A DNA stretch of 64,000 bases from Immersiella caudata (lineage: Eukaryota > Ascomycota > Sordariomycetes > Sordariales > Lasiosphaeriaceae), in assembly GCA_030512335.1 (NCBI GenBank), contig JAULSU010000006.1:3410001-3474000 (forward strand). Reading direction: 5' to 3'. Shown piece by piece: positions 1 to 10,854 of this stretch. How positions within the stretch are numbered: the stretch's first letter is position 1; the number at the start of each line of letters is the position of its first letter. Made by a program: the position numbers and the translations under genes. The notes under the pieces are model-generated. The model was not told the DNA's origin, searched no databases, and saw only the letters and a list, made by a program, of their open reading frames with translations.

Positions 1-1765
1 TGGGAGTCATCACATCGATTGGTGGCTTCCTGTTTGGCTACGACACCGGTCAGATCAGTGGAATGCTGCTGTTCAAGGACTTTGTGAACCGCTTCGGCCA
101 GGACCAAGGTGATGGCACTAGAGACTGGACCCCCATCATCCAATCTCTCGTTGTGTCGTTGATGAGCATTGGTACTTTGATCGGTGCGCTGTCTGGCGCA
201 TAGTGAGTGCCCCTTTCCCCCTGTTTCCCCCTGTGGAGGACTTCATGCTAACATGCCGCAGCACCGCAGATTGGTGGGGACGGCGAAAGAGCCTGAGCTT
301 TGGCGTCTGCATCTTCATCATTGGCAACATTATTCAGATCACCGCCATGAACAGCTGGGTGCACCTCATGATGGGTCGCTTCGTGGCTGGTCTCGGCGTT
401 GGTAACCTCTCTGTTGGCGTACCAATGTTCCAGTCCGAGTGTTCTCCTCGAGAGATCCGCGGCGCCGTCGTGGCCACCTACCAGCTGCTCATCACCTTCG
501 GTATCCTCATCTCCAACATTCTGAACTACGCCGTCCGCAGCATCGAGGACTCGGACGCTTCCTGGAGAATCGTCATTGGCCTCGGCATCGCTTTCTCTCT
601 TCCTCTTGGTATCGGCATCCTTTGGTGCCCCGAGTCTCCTCGCTGGCTTGCTGCGCGAAGCGACTGGGAGGGTGCCCGCACCTCCATGGCTCGCCTCCGT
701 GGCTTGAAGCATGATCCCAAGCATCCCCTTGTCGAACGCGACATGAAGGAAATGTACGACTCCCTCGAGGTGCAGAACCGCGTTGGTGTCGGTAGCTGGG
801 TTGAGTGCTTTACTGGAAGCACGAAGGCCACCCCCAAAGTTGCATACCGTACGCTCCTTGGTGTTGCTATTCACTTCTTGCAGCAGGTTAGTAGCATCCA
901 TGGTCTTTGGTGATGACAGCAGCACTAAAAGAAGGCAGTGGACCGGAGTCAATTACTTCTTCTACTACGGCGCGACCATCTTCGAGTCCGCCGGCATCGA
1001 AGACCCCATCCAGACCCAGCTCATTCTCGGCGCTGTCAACGTTGCCATGACCTTCTTCGGCCTCTATGTCGTCGAGAAGTACGGCCGTCGCTGGCCCCTC
1101 TTCCTCGGTGCTCTTTGGCAGGCCGGCTGGCTCGCCGTCTTCGCTTCCATGGGTACCGCCCTCGACCCTGAGAACAACCGCGTATCCGGCATCATCATGA
1201 TCGTCTCCGCTTGTATGTTCATTGCCTCCTTCGCCAGTACCTGGGGTCCCATCGCCTGGGTCGTCATTGGCGAGACCTTCCCACTCCGCACTCGTGCAAA
1301 GCAAGCCTCTATTGCCACCGCCGCCAACTGGTTTGGAAACTGTGAGCCCCCTTCGCCTTTCCCCCTACCTTGAGGGAAAATACTTAACTAATTCCAACAG
1401 TCCTCATCTCCTTCCTGTCTCCAATCGCCGCCGACGGCATCTCCTATGCCTACGGCTACGTCTTCGTCGGCTGCAACCTCGCCGCCGCAGCCATCGTCTG
1501 GCTCTTCCTCTACGAGTCTCGCACCCTCAGTCTTGAGAATGTCGACCGTATGTACGGCGAGAAGGACGTCAAGCCCTGGACCTCCAGCAAGTGGACTCCC
1601 CCAGGTTACATCACGCGCAAGCAGCGTGATGAAACGCATGACCATGATGATGACGCTACGAGAATTGGGAGCACCGAAACCAGGAGGGCTGTCAGCGGGG
1701 AGAAGAAGAACAGTGACAGTTTCCCGAGTGAGGCTCGGACTGAGGATGCTTCGAGGGCTGTGTAA
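1..1765 (+). CDS. MFS hexose transporter (5' end outside window)
   Basis: This is a sugar:proton symporter of the major facilitator superfamily, expected in the plasma membrane. The reading frame is open from base 3, so the start codon and a short N-terminus lie upstream. Three introns (203-261, 887-938, 1342-1400) join four exons in frame. Visible family motifs, in order, are GGFLFGYDTGQISG in TM1, DWWGRR after TM2, the VPMFQSE..PREIRG block, PESPRWL before the central loop, QQWTGVNYFFYYG in TM7 and GRR in the second half. The usual PETKG at the end of TM12 is replaced by YESRTLSLE. The C-terminal tail is hydrophilic, acidic and His-rich. Similarity by eye is to fungal low-affinity/RCO3-like hexose carriers, but substrate cannot be told from sequence. 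Confidence 0.9.
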
Positions 1766-2424
1766 TGAAATGCTGTGCAAGGTTTCTTTTGGGTACTACT
1801 TGTTGGAGTTTGGCTTGATACCACACATTCGTTTGGAGTTGGGTATGAGTGATGGTGCGCAGACATGTTGTAACAGTAAGGGAGTGTGTAGTATGCGTTT
1901 TGTGCATGCGCTTGTTTGGGATAGGACACCCAAAATTTAATGTTGCTAATCATTGAAGTTGGGTTGAGCGGTTTGCTCATGCCGTAGGAAAATTTGTGGA
2001 CTGACGTGAGCTTGCCGTAGGAGCTGCCGCAGAGACAACTCGCCTTGGTAGTCTGGGCCAGCGCCTTTGTGAGATCGGGTTGTTCGTTTTCGCCCCCCAT
2101 CATGGCCCGAACAATGAGAGAGGGTGTCGACTCCCCATATTGGTATGGTTACAATCGTATTGTTCTGGCAGAAGATATCAGCTCCTTTGTCTTCTACTTC
2201 TCCTACATCAAGGCTGTGATCGCGAGATTCCGATACTGTTTTGTGAGAGGAGGATGATGGGCTGGGAATATGAACGGGATTTAACCCTCTTCCTGTTTAC
2301 AGTTTGATCACTCCACCGCTCTAAGCACTGGCTGCTAGGATCTCTGTCCCCTTTCTGCTGTATAGATAGCCGTTAGACAGACCTAGTACTCAAAGCTCAT
2401 CCCGTCCCTTTTCAACAAAGAAAA
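1766..2424. other. Intergenic, no gene seen
   Basis: This stretch holds the 3' untranslated region of the transporter and the upstream region of the small membrane-protein gene. Open frames here (for example 1606-2103 on the minus strand) overlap the transporter C-terminus and have no protein-like composition. A TATA-like TATAGATAG lies near 2362. Confidence 0.5.
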
Positions 2425-2895
2425 ATGATGGACTACTCATACTCCAAGACCGTCTACGAGACGGTCTACAGCGGCGTGACAACCATCACCAAGGGGCATA
2501 ACACCCCCACCCCCGTCAGCCCCTTTATCTCAACCCTCACCAGGTTTATCCCCACCACCCTCGCCACCACCGCCACCCTGCCCCCAAGCACCCTCACCAC
2601 GATGATCCGTCCCGCCGGGGCTGCAAGTCTCCCTAACTAGATCAACGTTGCTGAGGGTACGTCTTCTTCCGGAGCACCCGCAAACGTGGTCATTCCCCTG
2701 GTTGTCGTGTTTACCTTTATTATCATTGTCGTTGGCGTCATCGCCTACGATACTCGCTGCTTTGAGAGGAAGCTTGGAAATAAAACCTGGGCGGAGAGGG
2801 GGCTTTCGTCTCACGACCCGCGGGTCGATGATGGAATTGAGAGGGCGCGACCGAGGGTAGAGGAGGGGCAGAGGGTGAGGGCTGGACCTTATTAA
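2425..2895 (+). pseudogene. Small Thr/Pro-rich single-pass membrane protein with one in-frame stop
   Basis: A frame opening at ATG 2425 (AAAAATGATGG context) codes for a Ser/Thr/Pro-rich segment of 71 residues and hits a TAG at 2638. The same frame continues without another stop to 2895 and codes for a Ser-rich linker, a clear membrane helix (VVIPLVVVFTFIIIVVGVIA) and a basic/acidic cytoplasmic tail ending RAGPY. The whole looks like one protein of about 156 residues with an O-glycosylated ectodomain, one membrane helix and a tail, an architecture common in fungal surface sensors. No obvious N-terminal signal peptide is seen. The stop could be a true nonsense mutation, a sequencing error, readthrough, or lie inside a poorly marked in-frame intron (for example 2476-2640, 165 bases). 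No family recognised. Confidence 0.5.
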
Positions 2896-3138
2896 GTGTG
2901 AGGAGTGAGCGATGAGCTCGACTGTTCCTGATTCTTCCCTGAATATATGGGGAGAGTTAGGGGGTGAGCAAGGGAAGCCCTTGAAGGGGCAGAAGAAATA
3001 GATGATTTTCGAACGAAACAATGTAGTTGAGCAAATACAGTGAACCTTTCCCGATATACTTGATATGAATGACCAAGAAATGCAGCGCCGGGGAATCTTA
3101 TAAGAGGCATGACCAAGGAAACCTTCCCCTGGGATCCA

Positions 3139-4533
3139 TCAACCGTCTTCCAACATCTTCTCACCCCACCACTCCTTCAAAGCCGTAGCTTCCTCCTGAC
3201 ACCACTCCAGCACCGGCGAATCCTCTGGATGCTCAGTCCACCAGCGTTTCCTGGTCTTGGGCCTGTCGCTCGCGTACTTCCTCAAGCTCCCGCCTTCAAA
3301 CTGGTGGTTCTTCACGCCAACCAAGAGTACAACACTCCCGATTTGCGGTGTGAAGTCCGCAGCATCCAACAGGATCGTCAACAACATTTGTTTGTCTGTC
3401 GTGTGATCAGCCAAACGCGCCCTGCGTTGGGTATTAGGTGGTAGATATGTTGGTTCAACGTCTGAGAGCCAGGTGACGACAGCAAGAACATTTACCATCC
3501 AGTTCTGCCTGTATGGAAGCTTCGAAATGGCCTGGAGATTCGTGAGCTTCATCGGCTCTGTCGGGTCTTTGGCCATCCACGGCAGTTTTTCCTTCTCCTT
3601 TGGGTCGTGGTGTCGCTGAACCGCAGGCTGAGGCAATGACTGCGCCGGTACTTGCATAGGCTGAGGTGCCGCCTGCGTTCGCCGTTCCGTGGCCCGATCG
3701 ACTGAGATCTCCAACGTCTCAAACGCATCATCAGAGCCCGAAAAGTAGTCGGTCTCCTCTTCAACCTCCTTATCCCCCGGTATCGCCTCCTCAGCCTTGG
3801 CCGGCTCCCTCACCGGACAAGGCGACTCCTCTCGTTCACCCTCTTCGCTCTCGTCTTCGCTCTCGTCTCCACCCTCCTCCTCAACACTTCTAGCCGGCTT
3901 CTGATAACTCCTCGGAATCTCCTCCCTCGTCACCTCCACCCCCTTCCCCTTCCAGTCCACAAGCTTCCACTTATCAAGCCCAACCACCCTCCTCACCTCC
4001 TTCTTCACACCCCCACCCGTCTCCCTCCTCCTAATCATCTCCACCGCCTCCTCCACATCCACCCCAGCCTCCTCCACAACCCCCCGATGCCACCCCACCA
4101 CTCTCACATCCTCCACCACCAGAACAGCCATTCTCTCTCTCTTCTTCCCGCGCATCTCCAAAATTTTCATCTCAAACTTCCCAACCCGAACATACGCCCC
4201 TTCAAATATCTCCCCCTCATCCAAAAGGGGATGAACCTCCGGCCTCGCCAGCGCCTGAATCACCAGCTTTCCATCGCCTAGGAGCAACCGTGCAGTGCGA
4301 AAGCGCAAGGTGACGGTAATCGGATTATCGATACCTTCCACGAGGAAGATAGATCCGGGGATGCATTTCCTCGTGCGGAGGATTTTAGCGATAAGAGGGA
4401 CGGGTGTGATTGGGACGTTGGGGTCAAGTGAGACGATGTCCCTCTCTATGTGGTCGTCATTGTCGCGGATGGCTAGGTCCGGGGGAGAGGAAGGAGGGGT
4501 GGCATCTTTGCACGGTGGATATATATTGTGCAT
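3139..4533 (-). CDS. OB-fold-like nucleic-acid-binding candidate
   Basis: A single-exon frame of 464 residues on the minus strand. Residues about 40-160 carry hydrophobic beta-strand-like blocks (VPLIAKILRTRKCIPGSIFLVEG, then a DGKLVIQALARPEVHP stretch and VRVGKFEMKILEMRGKK..MAVLVVEDVRVVGWH) that resemble the OB-fold nucleic-acid-binding hypotheticals of filamentous fungi. A long acidic, probably disordered linker (about 215-275) follows. The C-terminal 120 residues look like a second small beta-rich domain (LTNLQAISKLPYRQNWMVNVLAVVTWL). This layout recalls telomere or replication OB proteins, but no specific orthology can be claimed. The start at 4533 is the first ATG of the frame. Composition and codon use look coding throughout, unlike the overlapping plus-strand frames. 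Confidence 0.7.
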   Translation of the reverse strand: MHNIYPPCKDATPPSSPPDLAIRDNDDHIERDIVSLDPNVPITPVPLIAKILRTRKCIPGSIFLVEGIDNPITVTLRFRTARLLLGDGKLVIQALARPEVHPLLDEGEIFEGAYVRVGKFEMKILEMRGKKRERMAVLVVEDVRVVGWHRGVVEEAGVDVEEAVEMIRRRETGGGVKKEVRRVVGLDKWKLVDWKGKGVEVTREEIPRSYQKPARSVEEEGGDESEDESEEGEREESPCPVREPAKAEEAIPGDKEVEEETDYFSGSDDAFETLEISVDRATERRTQAAPQPMQVPAQSLPQPAVQRHHDPKEKEKLPWMAKDPTEPMKLTNLQAISKLPYRQNWMVNVLAVVTWLSDVEPTYLPPNTQRRARLADHTTDKQMLLTILLDAADFTPQIGSVVLLVGVKNHQFEGGSLRKYASDRPKTRKRWWTEHPEDSPVLEWCQEEATALKEWWGEKMLEDG

Positions 4534-5245
4534 AGTGCGGTGGTCATAGTGAAGAGATACTGCACGAGTGGAAGCCAGCTTGAATTGTGAACTGCAACTG
4601 AGGTGACGCGCTGGGACGCGTCTGATGGCGGGGTATTTAGTTAGAGCTCCGCTTATGCATGCACTTCGGCCAACCCTAACCCACGATCTGCGCTAGCATT
4701 ACCTGGCCGCTTCAGCGAGTTGAGACGAGGGTCCCTGGGCCGGATGCAAGGTTAGGACAACAGCCCAGCTTTGCGTCCTCAACTACCCTCGGCCCTCTAG
4801 AGAGAGTTGACAGAACAAGCAGCGCTACTGAATCAAGGAACAGTAGACCGCGAATTACACCACACGAACGTTGTCTTTTCATCTCGTATGTATTCCGTAG
4901 GTATCGAAGCTAGCTCTCTATTAAGGGGGAGGGCTGTGATTAAGAAAAAGTCGCAAGATGTGAAGGAGCTTCGGGATACTAAAAGGAAATAAGGTAACAA
5001 GTCCGGTCCACGGAAGTACGATTGCCAACAAGACATAACACCTAGGCCAATGGGGTATGACCTTTACACACCACTCCACGTTGCGCCTCGCTGTTTCCTC
5101 CCCCAAACTCTCTTCAGTCCCTCCTTTTCGTAACAAGAGCCTGTTTTGCTTTCGCACCGCTTCCACTGGGATATCAAGGCCACATACTCATAACTGGCAA
5201 GGGGAGGTAAACTGTCCAAGACGCGCCTCGACAAACCATGTCGAC
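4534..5245. other. Intergenic, no gene seen
   Basis: This is the upstream region of the OB-fold-like gene and the 3' side of the septin gene. Short frames here (4807-4992 plus, 4833-5036 minus) have no recognisable composition. CCCTAACCC occurs once near 4673 and is not a telomeric array. Confidence 0.5.
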
Positions 5246-6393
5246 TTAGTAGCCGTTCATGGTCATCCGTTGCGAGCTCCGGCTCATCTCACGGTCAGCA
5301 GCCGGGCTGATGGGTCTGCTGCCGTGGCCTTGTGCGCTGCTCTCCTTGAGGGCCAAGAGCTGCTTGGCGCGGAACGTCTCGTAGTGGATCTGCGACGTCG
5401 TCTCAATGAGATCCTGGAGGTGGGTGCGGAGGAGGAAGTTTCGGAGATAAATGAATTCGCAGTGATTCTCATCTTCGACGTTGATCACACCCCAGCGGTT
5501 TTGGCGGCCGCGAACCTGCTTGCCATTGACAATGATCGACTTCTCGGAACCGACAACAGCGAAGGGGATCAAGTCCTGCTCTCGTTAGTACCTGCGATGA
5601 TAACCTGGATTGGTACCCACAAACCTTGATCTCGGTGTTGGTAGCGCGCTCCTCCTCGTCGAGTTCGTCGTTGTCGTAGGGGTACATCTTGAGGTTGTGG
5701 AAGGCAAACTCCTCCTTGATGCGCTCCTTGAACGCCTGCCTCTCCTCTAGAGTAAGGGAATCGGCCTTGGCAATCACAGGAACGACATTGACGACATCCG
5801 ACAGCTTCTTCAGCACCACGATATCAATTGGCTTGAGCGAGTGGCCGGAGGGCTGGATGAAGAAGAGGCAGCAGTGAATGCGGGTGTCCTGAATGTAGCG
5901 CTCGCGCTGGGCCGTGAGCTCTTTTCGGAGGTAGGCAGAGTGCTGGTCCTTGATGTACTTGACGATGGGGTCCCAGCACCGGTCGTTGTTGATCAGGTCG
6001 CCATAGCCAGGCGTGTCGACGATGTTCAGCCTGAGGCGGACGTTGTTCTCCTCGATGATGTGCGACACGGACTGGATCTCGGTAGTGGAGCGAATGACCT
6101 CGTCAGGGTGAAGACGACCCTTGGACTCGATGAGGTGCGAGGCGAAGATGGTGTTGATCAGGGTCGACTTGCCCAGACCGGTTTGACCTGGATGATTGCA
6201 CAAGACACGTCAGTCGCGGCTCGGGCCATGGTGGAGCTTGTGCTGCAGCCTCTCGGGGACAGGAAAACTAACCGACGCAGATGACATTGAACTGGAATCC
6301 GCGCTTCAGGAGCTTGCGCTCGATCTGGGACGTGATGCTGTCGAAACCGACATGCGTCTGGGGATGGATGGTGGCAGCGGGCATCGACGCCAT
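5246..6393 (-). CDS. CDC10: Septin, Cdc10/AspD type
   Basis: Septin GTPase that assembles with the other septins into filaments at septa, branch points and the hyphal cortex. Three exons (6393-6273, 6187-5625, 5575-5246) give 337 residues. Introns 6272-6188 and 5624-5576 are GT-AG. The polybasic stretch ERKLLKRGFQF precedes the P-loop GQTGLGKS (about 41-48). The G3 motif DTPGYGD and the G4 motif AKAD are intact, and the septin-unique element near NRWGVINVE..NHCEFIYLRN is present. The short tail (about 40 residues, no heptads) is the reason for choosing Cdc10, since Cdc3, Cdc11 and Cdc12 end in coiled coils. The first intron splits the P-loop glycine codon. It is divergent from bL32m. Confidence 0.93.
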
Positions 6394-7017
6394 TTTTGCG
6401 GTGGGATAGATAAATGGCTAGAAGCTCTCTTCTATTCCAAAAACCAATTGGGAGGCACTCGGCGAGACCTGATTGAGCGAGCCGGAAGCGGGCACGCGAA
6501 GATCGAGAAGGTTGGAGGCGGATTGGAGATGGTCAAACGTGAAGCTGTTCGGCGAGGTTCAGGAAATGGATGAATTTGTTCGCACCTTCCCGCCTCCAGC
6601 AGCTCTTGTGCCAAACAATAATTTCCGTCCAAGGGGTCTCAGAGCTGGCTGGGGAAAGGGGGCAGGTGCTGGCTGCTCTTGATTGGCCCAGTGGGGTCAG
6701 TGCTTCAGGCACCGCCTAATTAGGTTAGGCACGCTGGGAAACGAGCAGACAGCGTGAGCCGGGGGCGGACCGTGCCACCCTTGCCCTCTCAACATCTGAG
6801 TGGATGAGCTGGTACTGCGCTAACAGTTTTTCTAGACGGCGCAGAGATCGCGACTCTCAACTTTAAAAGTGCGAGGCGACAGCGACATCACCGACGACAA
6901 GCGAAGACCTGGCGGGCGGAATTCTTGGGACATACATCGAGGGCATTTGTGCAAACTGCAAGGAGGTGCAGGAGGCTGGCAAGCGGCGGCGGATTGGGAC
7001 GATCAAATTTGCAAAAC
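6394..7017. promoter_or_regulatory. Divergent promoter, septin / bL32m
   Basis: About 620 bases separate the two start codons and must contain both promoters and 5' leaders. The side near the septin is purine-rich on the plus strand. No convincing TATA box was seen. An inverted motif TAATTAGGTTAGGC near 6717 is the only local structure noticed. Confidence 0.55.
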
Positions 7018-7510
7018 ATGGCCATGGCAGCACCAACAATGAAGATGGCCTTCTCGGGCTCCTCTTTCCTCCCTCGACTCATTCCTTCAATGCTCTTCGC
7101 GGCTTACAGGATACCGGGACTTCAAACTCGCCGGTTCTCGCTCCCATTTCTCCCGTCACTCGCCTTCGCTGTCCCAGCGTCGTTCCAGGTCGGGCTCCCA
7201 TCACTACCCTCGATCCTTGAAGGAATCTGGGAGTCTATTCTCAAGGCTGTACCAAAGAAGAAGACATCGCACATGAAGAAGAGACACAGGCAAATGGCGG
7301 GCAAGGCATTGAAGGATGTCACAGAGCTTTGCAAATGCCCAGCATGCGGAGAGACGAAGAGAATGCATCGGCTCTGCCCACACTGCGCAGCGAGTATGCG
7401 ATACTTGCCCCTTTCGCTGGAATTAAGCTGACATCTTGACAGAGCTCAATGATTTAATGAACAAGGAGCTGAAGAAGACGGCCGATGGGGAGACTGCTGC
7501 GGCCAAATAA
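7018..7510 (+). CDS. MRPL32: Mitochondrial ribosomal protein bL32m
   Basis: Component of the large mitochondrial ribosomal subunit. Two exons (7018-7393, 7443-7510) give 147 residues. Intron 7394-7442 is GT-AG with a possible branch site. The N-terminal 75 residues are rich in Arg, Ser and hydrophobics with few acidic residues, as expected of a matrix-targeting presequence and of the m-AAA-processed leader known for this protein. The core begins at VPKKKTSHMKKRHRQM and carries the zinc-binding pattern CPACG..H.LCPHC. The ATG at 7018 (AAAACATGG) is preferred because the upstream part of the open frame, from 6925, begins within the likely 5' leader. Last exon adds KLNDLMNKELKK and a short tail. 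Confidence 0.92.
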
Positions 7511-7954
7511 GCCTGGTGATTGAGGCCCGGCGTGCCGAAGAGGAAGAGCGCGTTAGCTCGCCCAGAAAGACGTCACCATATTCTCGCCGAAGTTGGCTAC
7601 GGCGAATATAAAATGTGGTTGTAAAATCATGCCTATATTGTTACTGTAGAAGCTACTTGTACATACGAGCGCCTAGCCGCCAGTGAAGGGACCATTGGTG
7701 ATAGAAGGTTGCCCACACTAGAAGGATAGGGTCCCTTTGACAGACGAAATTAGTATACTTCTGACAACTAAACTATCGCTCGCTCGGAGCATTCAGAATG
7801 TGGTGCTGTTCAACGGCTTTGTGACGTCGCGTTTTAAGTTCTCAAAGCCCCTCCTTCCCCAAACCTCCAATTTCTTGCCCCACCATTGACAAGTAGCCAA
7901 ACAGCAACCATCACCTAACGTTGCGCAGCCGTCTGCATAGATGGACAGGTAACG
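7511..7954. other. Intergenic, no gene seen
   Basis: This is the 3' region of bL32m and the promoter of the WD40 gene, both on the plus strand. AT-rich patches near 7605-7660 look like polyadenylation context. The minus-strand frame at 7793-8002 overlaps the WD40 first intron and is judged a shadow. Confidence 0.5.
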
Positions 7955-9154
7955 ATGGTAAGAGAACGCACATGCCGACTGCTTCTTTCTGCTTGCTGAC
8001 ATACTTCTAGTCGAAACAATACCTCACCGCCCACACGGTGGACCAAGGCAAGTCAACCCCGCAAGGGGAGCTCCTCTTGCGCCAGCTCGACGATTCTCTG
8101 CTAAACCGAGCACACCAGCCCATCCAACCGAGGTCTTCTCCCTCGCCCCGACAGTCCACGGCCTCCTCTCCGCCAGCGGCTCCTCGACCCTCTGCTTCCA
8201 CAACACAAGCGAACCCAGCTTCCCGCTCCAGCAAAAGATCACAAACGCACACAAACTCGGCTGCCACCACGTCGCGACCTCGCGCGGTGGACTCGGCAGC
8301 GTCGCTGCGAGCGTTGGATTCGGCGGCGAAATCAAAATCTGGAAACGCAAAGACGACAGCGGCGGTTGGGAGCTGTGGTGGGAGGTCGCGCCGACGAAGA
8401 CCAATGGCGGCGATGTGTGGGCGATTGCGCTGAGCGCCGATGAGAACTACTTGGCATGCACGACGAGCGATGGACGTATTCACGTGTGGGATTTGGTCGC
8501 TCGGGAGCGCATTCAGACGTATGAAACTGGCAGCAGCACGGGAGGAGGCAGCTTTGCTATGGCGGTGGACTTGAGTCAGAATGGGAAGTTGACGGCCAGC
8601 GGCCATGAGAGTGGCGCGGTTTATGTGTTCAACAATGACGCCGGAAGGATTGCATATTCGCTTTCTGGTAAGTGGTTCTCGTCTCGACCGCAAGCTGGGA
8701 GACTGGTTAAGACACTGTTGGTATTCCTGATGCTAACGAGCTTTTCGTAGGACTGGCCAAGCCTGTCCGAGCTGTTGCCTTTTCGCCCGGTTGCAAGCGC
8801 CTCGCAGCTGCTGGAAATGCAGGCGTCATTGCCATCTACGATATGGAGCACGGTGAACATGTTGGCAACCTCCCAGCACCGACGAGTAGACCAGCGTGGG
8901 TCACCTCCCTAGACTGGAACGAGACTGGAGAGTACCTCCTGAGCGGCTCACTCGATGGAAAGGTCAAGGTGTGGGATGTGGCACGAGGGGCCTGTGTTGC
9001 AACGCACAGCGAGACGGAAGACGCCATCTGGAGTGTCCGTTGGTTGCCCAAGAGCGATCGAGTACTGGCGCCAGGGATGAGCAAGGGGGAAATGTTTTGT
9101 GCTGCGGGTGCTAGCCGGAGTCTTTCATTCTATCGGGAGGCCACTGGAACCTAG
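7955..9154 (+). CDS. SKI8: WD40 protein of the Ski complex (Ski8/Rec14)
   Basis: Beta-propeller subunit of the Ski complex, which feeds mRNA to the cytoplasmic exosome; family members also act at meiotic double-strand breaks. Four exons: 7955-7957, 8011-8047, 8119-8667, 8751-9154 (330 residues). Exon 1 is only the ATG. The second intron (8048-8118) starts GC (CAAG/GCAAGT) and ends CAG, the GC-AG class. This choice alone restores the frame VDQAHPTEVFSLAPT that opens the propeller. WD-type blades are visible at GGEIKIWKR, DGRIHVWDL, GAVYVFNND, GVIAIYDME and DGKVKVWDV, and the C-terminus ends SRSLSFYREATGT as in Ski8 proteins. Length fits the family. Confidence 0.88.
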
Positions 9155-9904
9155 GAAGTTCCGGGACCCCAAGGAATCTTCCCGTGGTGGGGTTGATACG
9201 GAGTATTGAAGGAGTTTCGAGCGAACACATTGGCATGCATGTTGGTGCTTTTATCTCGGGCAGGTGGCGTAGAGAAAATGCGAGGATTATGAGCGGTTGT
9301 CCATGTTGAACATCGTGAGTCTTTTCGGCAATGGGCTATTGAGAGACATCATTACCATTATCACACTTCATGGGGCTGTCGATGTACGGATCCGCAGTAG
9401 GATGTCCCTATGAGCATTTCGGAGCGTATCAATTCAGCAACGGTGGAAAGAGAACGAGACCTCTCTGTTGTAAGTATCGGTTCAACAACACTTTGCAATT
9501 GTCGAAGCCAACTGAAGAATTTGGAGTGTCAGATCGGAGGAATTGCTGCCCTATTCTGTGCGAGGCCACAAATTCACTAACAAAACCCAATGAACTCGTA
9601 GGCGAAACCTGTTAGATTGAATCCACTGGGGTCACATGACTCCGCGCATTGCTCGTGCTTTCCCTGGTTGCCCCGCCAGCGCTCGTCCGGGCGCACACCA
9701 TCTCCGCCTCACCACACCGTCGCAGCGCTTCAGTAACCCAACAAGTGAAGACACCAGAAATATCTCTGCAGCTCTACGAGGCATCAATTATCGCTCAATT
9801 GGTTCCCCCAGAATCTCTGATTTTATTGCGGAGGCCGCCTTCACTTTGGTCGCTACACTGACGTCACCCCACTCTCCCTCCTGCACCATTGACACACCGT
9901 CACC
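9155..9904. other. Intergenic, no gene seen
   Basis: This is the 3' region of the WD40 gene and the promoter of the polymerase subunit gene. Two plus-strand frames (9370-9615 and 9636-9986) lack homology signals, and the second overlaps the next gene out of frame. Confidence 0.5.
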
Positions 9905-10543
9905 ATGCCCGCCACCCGCAAATCGAGCCGCCTCTCTAGCGGCGTCGGCAGCAAGCAATCCACCCTCAGCTTCAACCACAAAGTGACCAAGAGCGTCCCC
10001 AAATCAGCCAAAGAAGCCGCCCTCGACAAGCCTTCCCCTCTCGCCAAAGAAATCGTCCCCGAGCCCGAGACCAAGGATGAGAAAGCCGTTGAGGAGGTGC
10101 CCGTCGCGCAAGTAGAGGAGACCAGGGTCGAAGTCCCAGAGAAGACGGAGATTGAGCTCAAGGCGGAGAAGGTCAGCGCGAAAGAGATCGAGCGTTACTG
10201 GAGCAAGATCGACAGCACGCGCAAGGCCAAGGCTGCGCACAAGAAGCACGGAGAAGGGTTATCGACCGGAGAGAAAGTGCTGCGGTATTTTGATGTTAGC
10301 TCTCATTATGGGGTAAGTTGTTCCTGTTTGGTGTCCTGGTGGTGCTGGTTGGCTGACGGCGGTTGCTTCTAGCCGTGCATTGGGACGAGCAGGATGAAGC
10401 GGTGGCAACGAGCCCAGAGGTTGGGGTTGAACCCTCCTATCGAGGTGTTGGCTGTGCTGCTGAAGGAGGAGGCGTCCGGGGACAAGAATATCGAGCAAGC
10501 TCACATGGATGAGTTGATGAATTCGACTGCTGCTGGTGCGTAG
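9905..10543 (+). CDS. DNA polymerase delta small subunit (POLD4/Cdm1 family)
   Basis: Accessory subunit of replicative DNA polymerase delta. Two exons (9905-10312, 10373-10543) give 192 residues. The GT-AG intron interrupts the hallmark region, so that RYFDVSSHYG is joined to PCIGTSRMKRWQRAQRLGLNPPIEVLAVLLKE. That block is the conserved C-terminal signature of the family. The N-terminus begins MPATRKSSR and contains QSTLSF, which matches a PCNA-interacting PIP-like motif (Q..L.F) at about residue 18. The middle is Lys/Glu-rich and probably disordered. The start sits in a CACCATGCC context. Confidence 0.9.
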
Positions 10544-10854
10544 GCAGCGCCAAAGGGGATTGCGTTCCCGGGATGATGGTGTACGATGGTGATATTTGGC
10601 ATGGTGTTGAGGAGTTTGGGCGGCGCTTTGAGGTTCCCGGTGTCGCTGGCGAGCTCACGCCGCCTTTGAGCACCCAGCATAAGGCTGTCATCAGTGTTCA
10701 GAATGGAGGACACACCGGAAATGGTATTGGGGTGGTTCCCGCGACTCTAGCTGCGACGCCTGGCGCAGTGCCGGAATTATGGCTGTCTTTCCTATGTGTG
10801 CAACATATGTAACATCAGGATGACCATTAGTTACTACGCAAAGTAGCTCATGAT
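10544..10854. other. Convergent 3' region
   Basis: This 311-base spacer lies between two genes that converge. It should hold both 3' untranslated regions and polyadenylation sites. The short open frames in it are not supported by composition. Confidence 0.45.

Noticed and set aside
4673..4682. CCCTAACCC as telomeric repeat
   Set aside because: It occurs once only, far from an end and between housekeeping genes.
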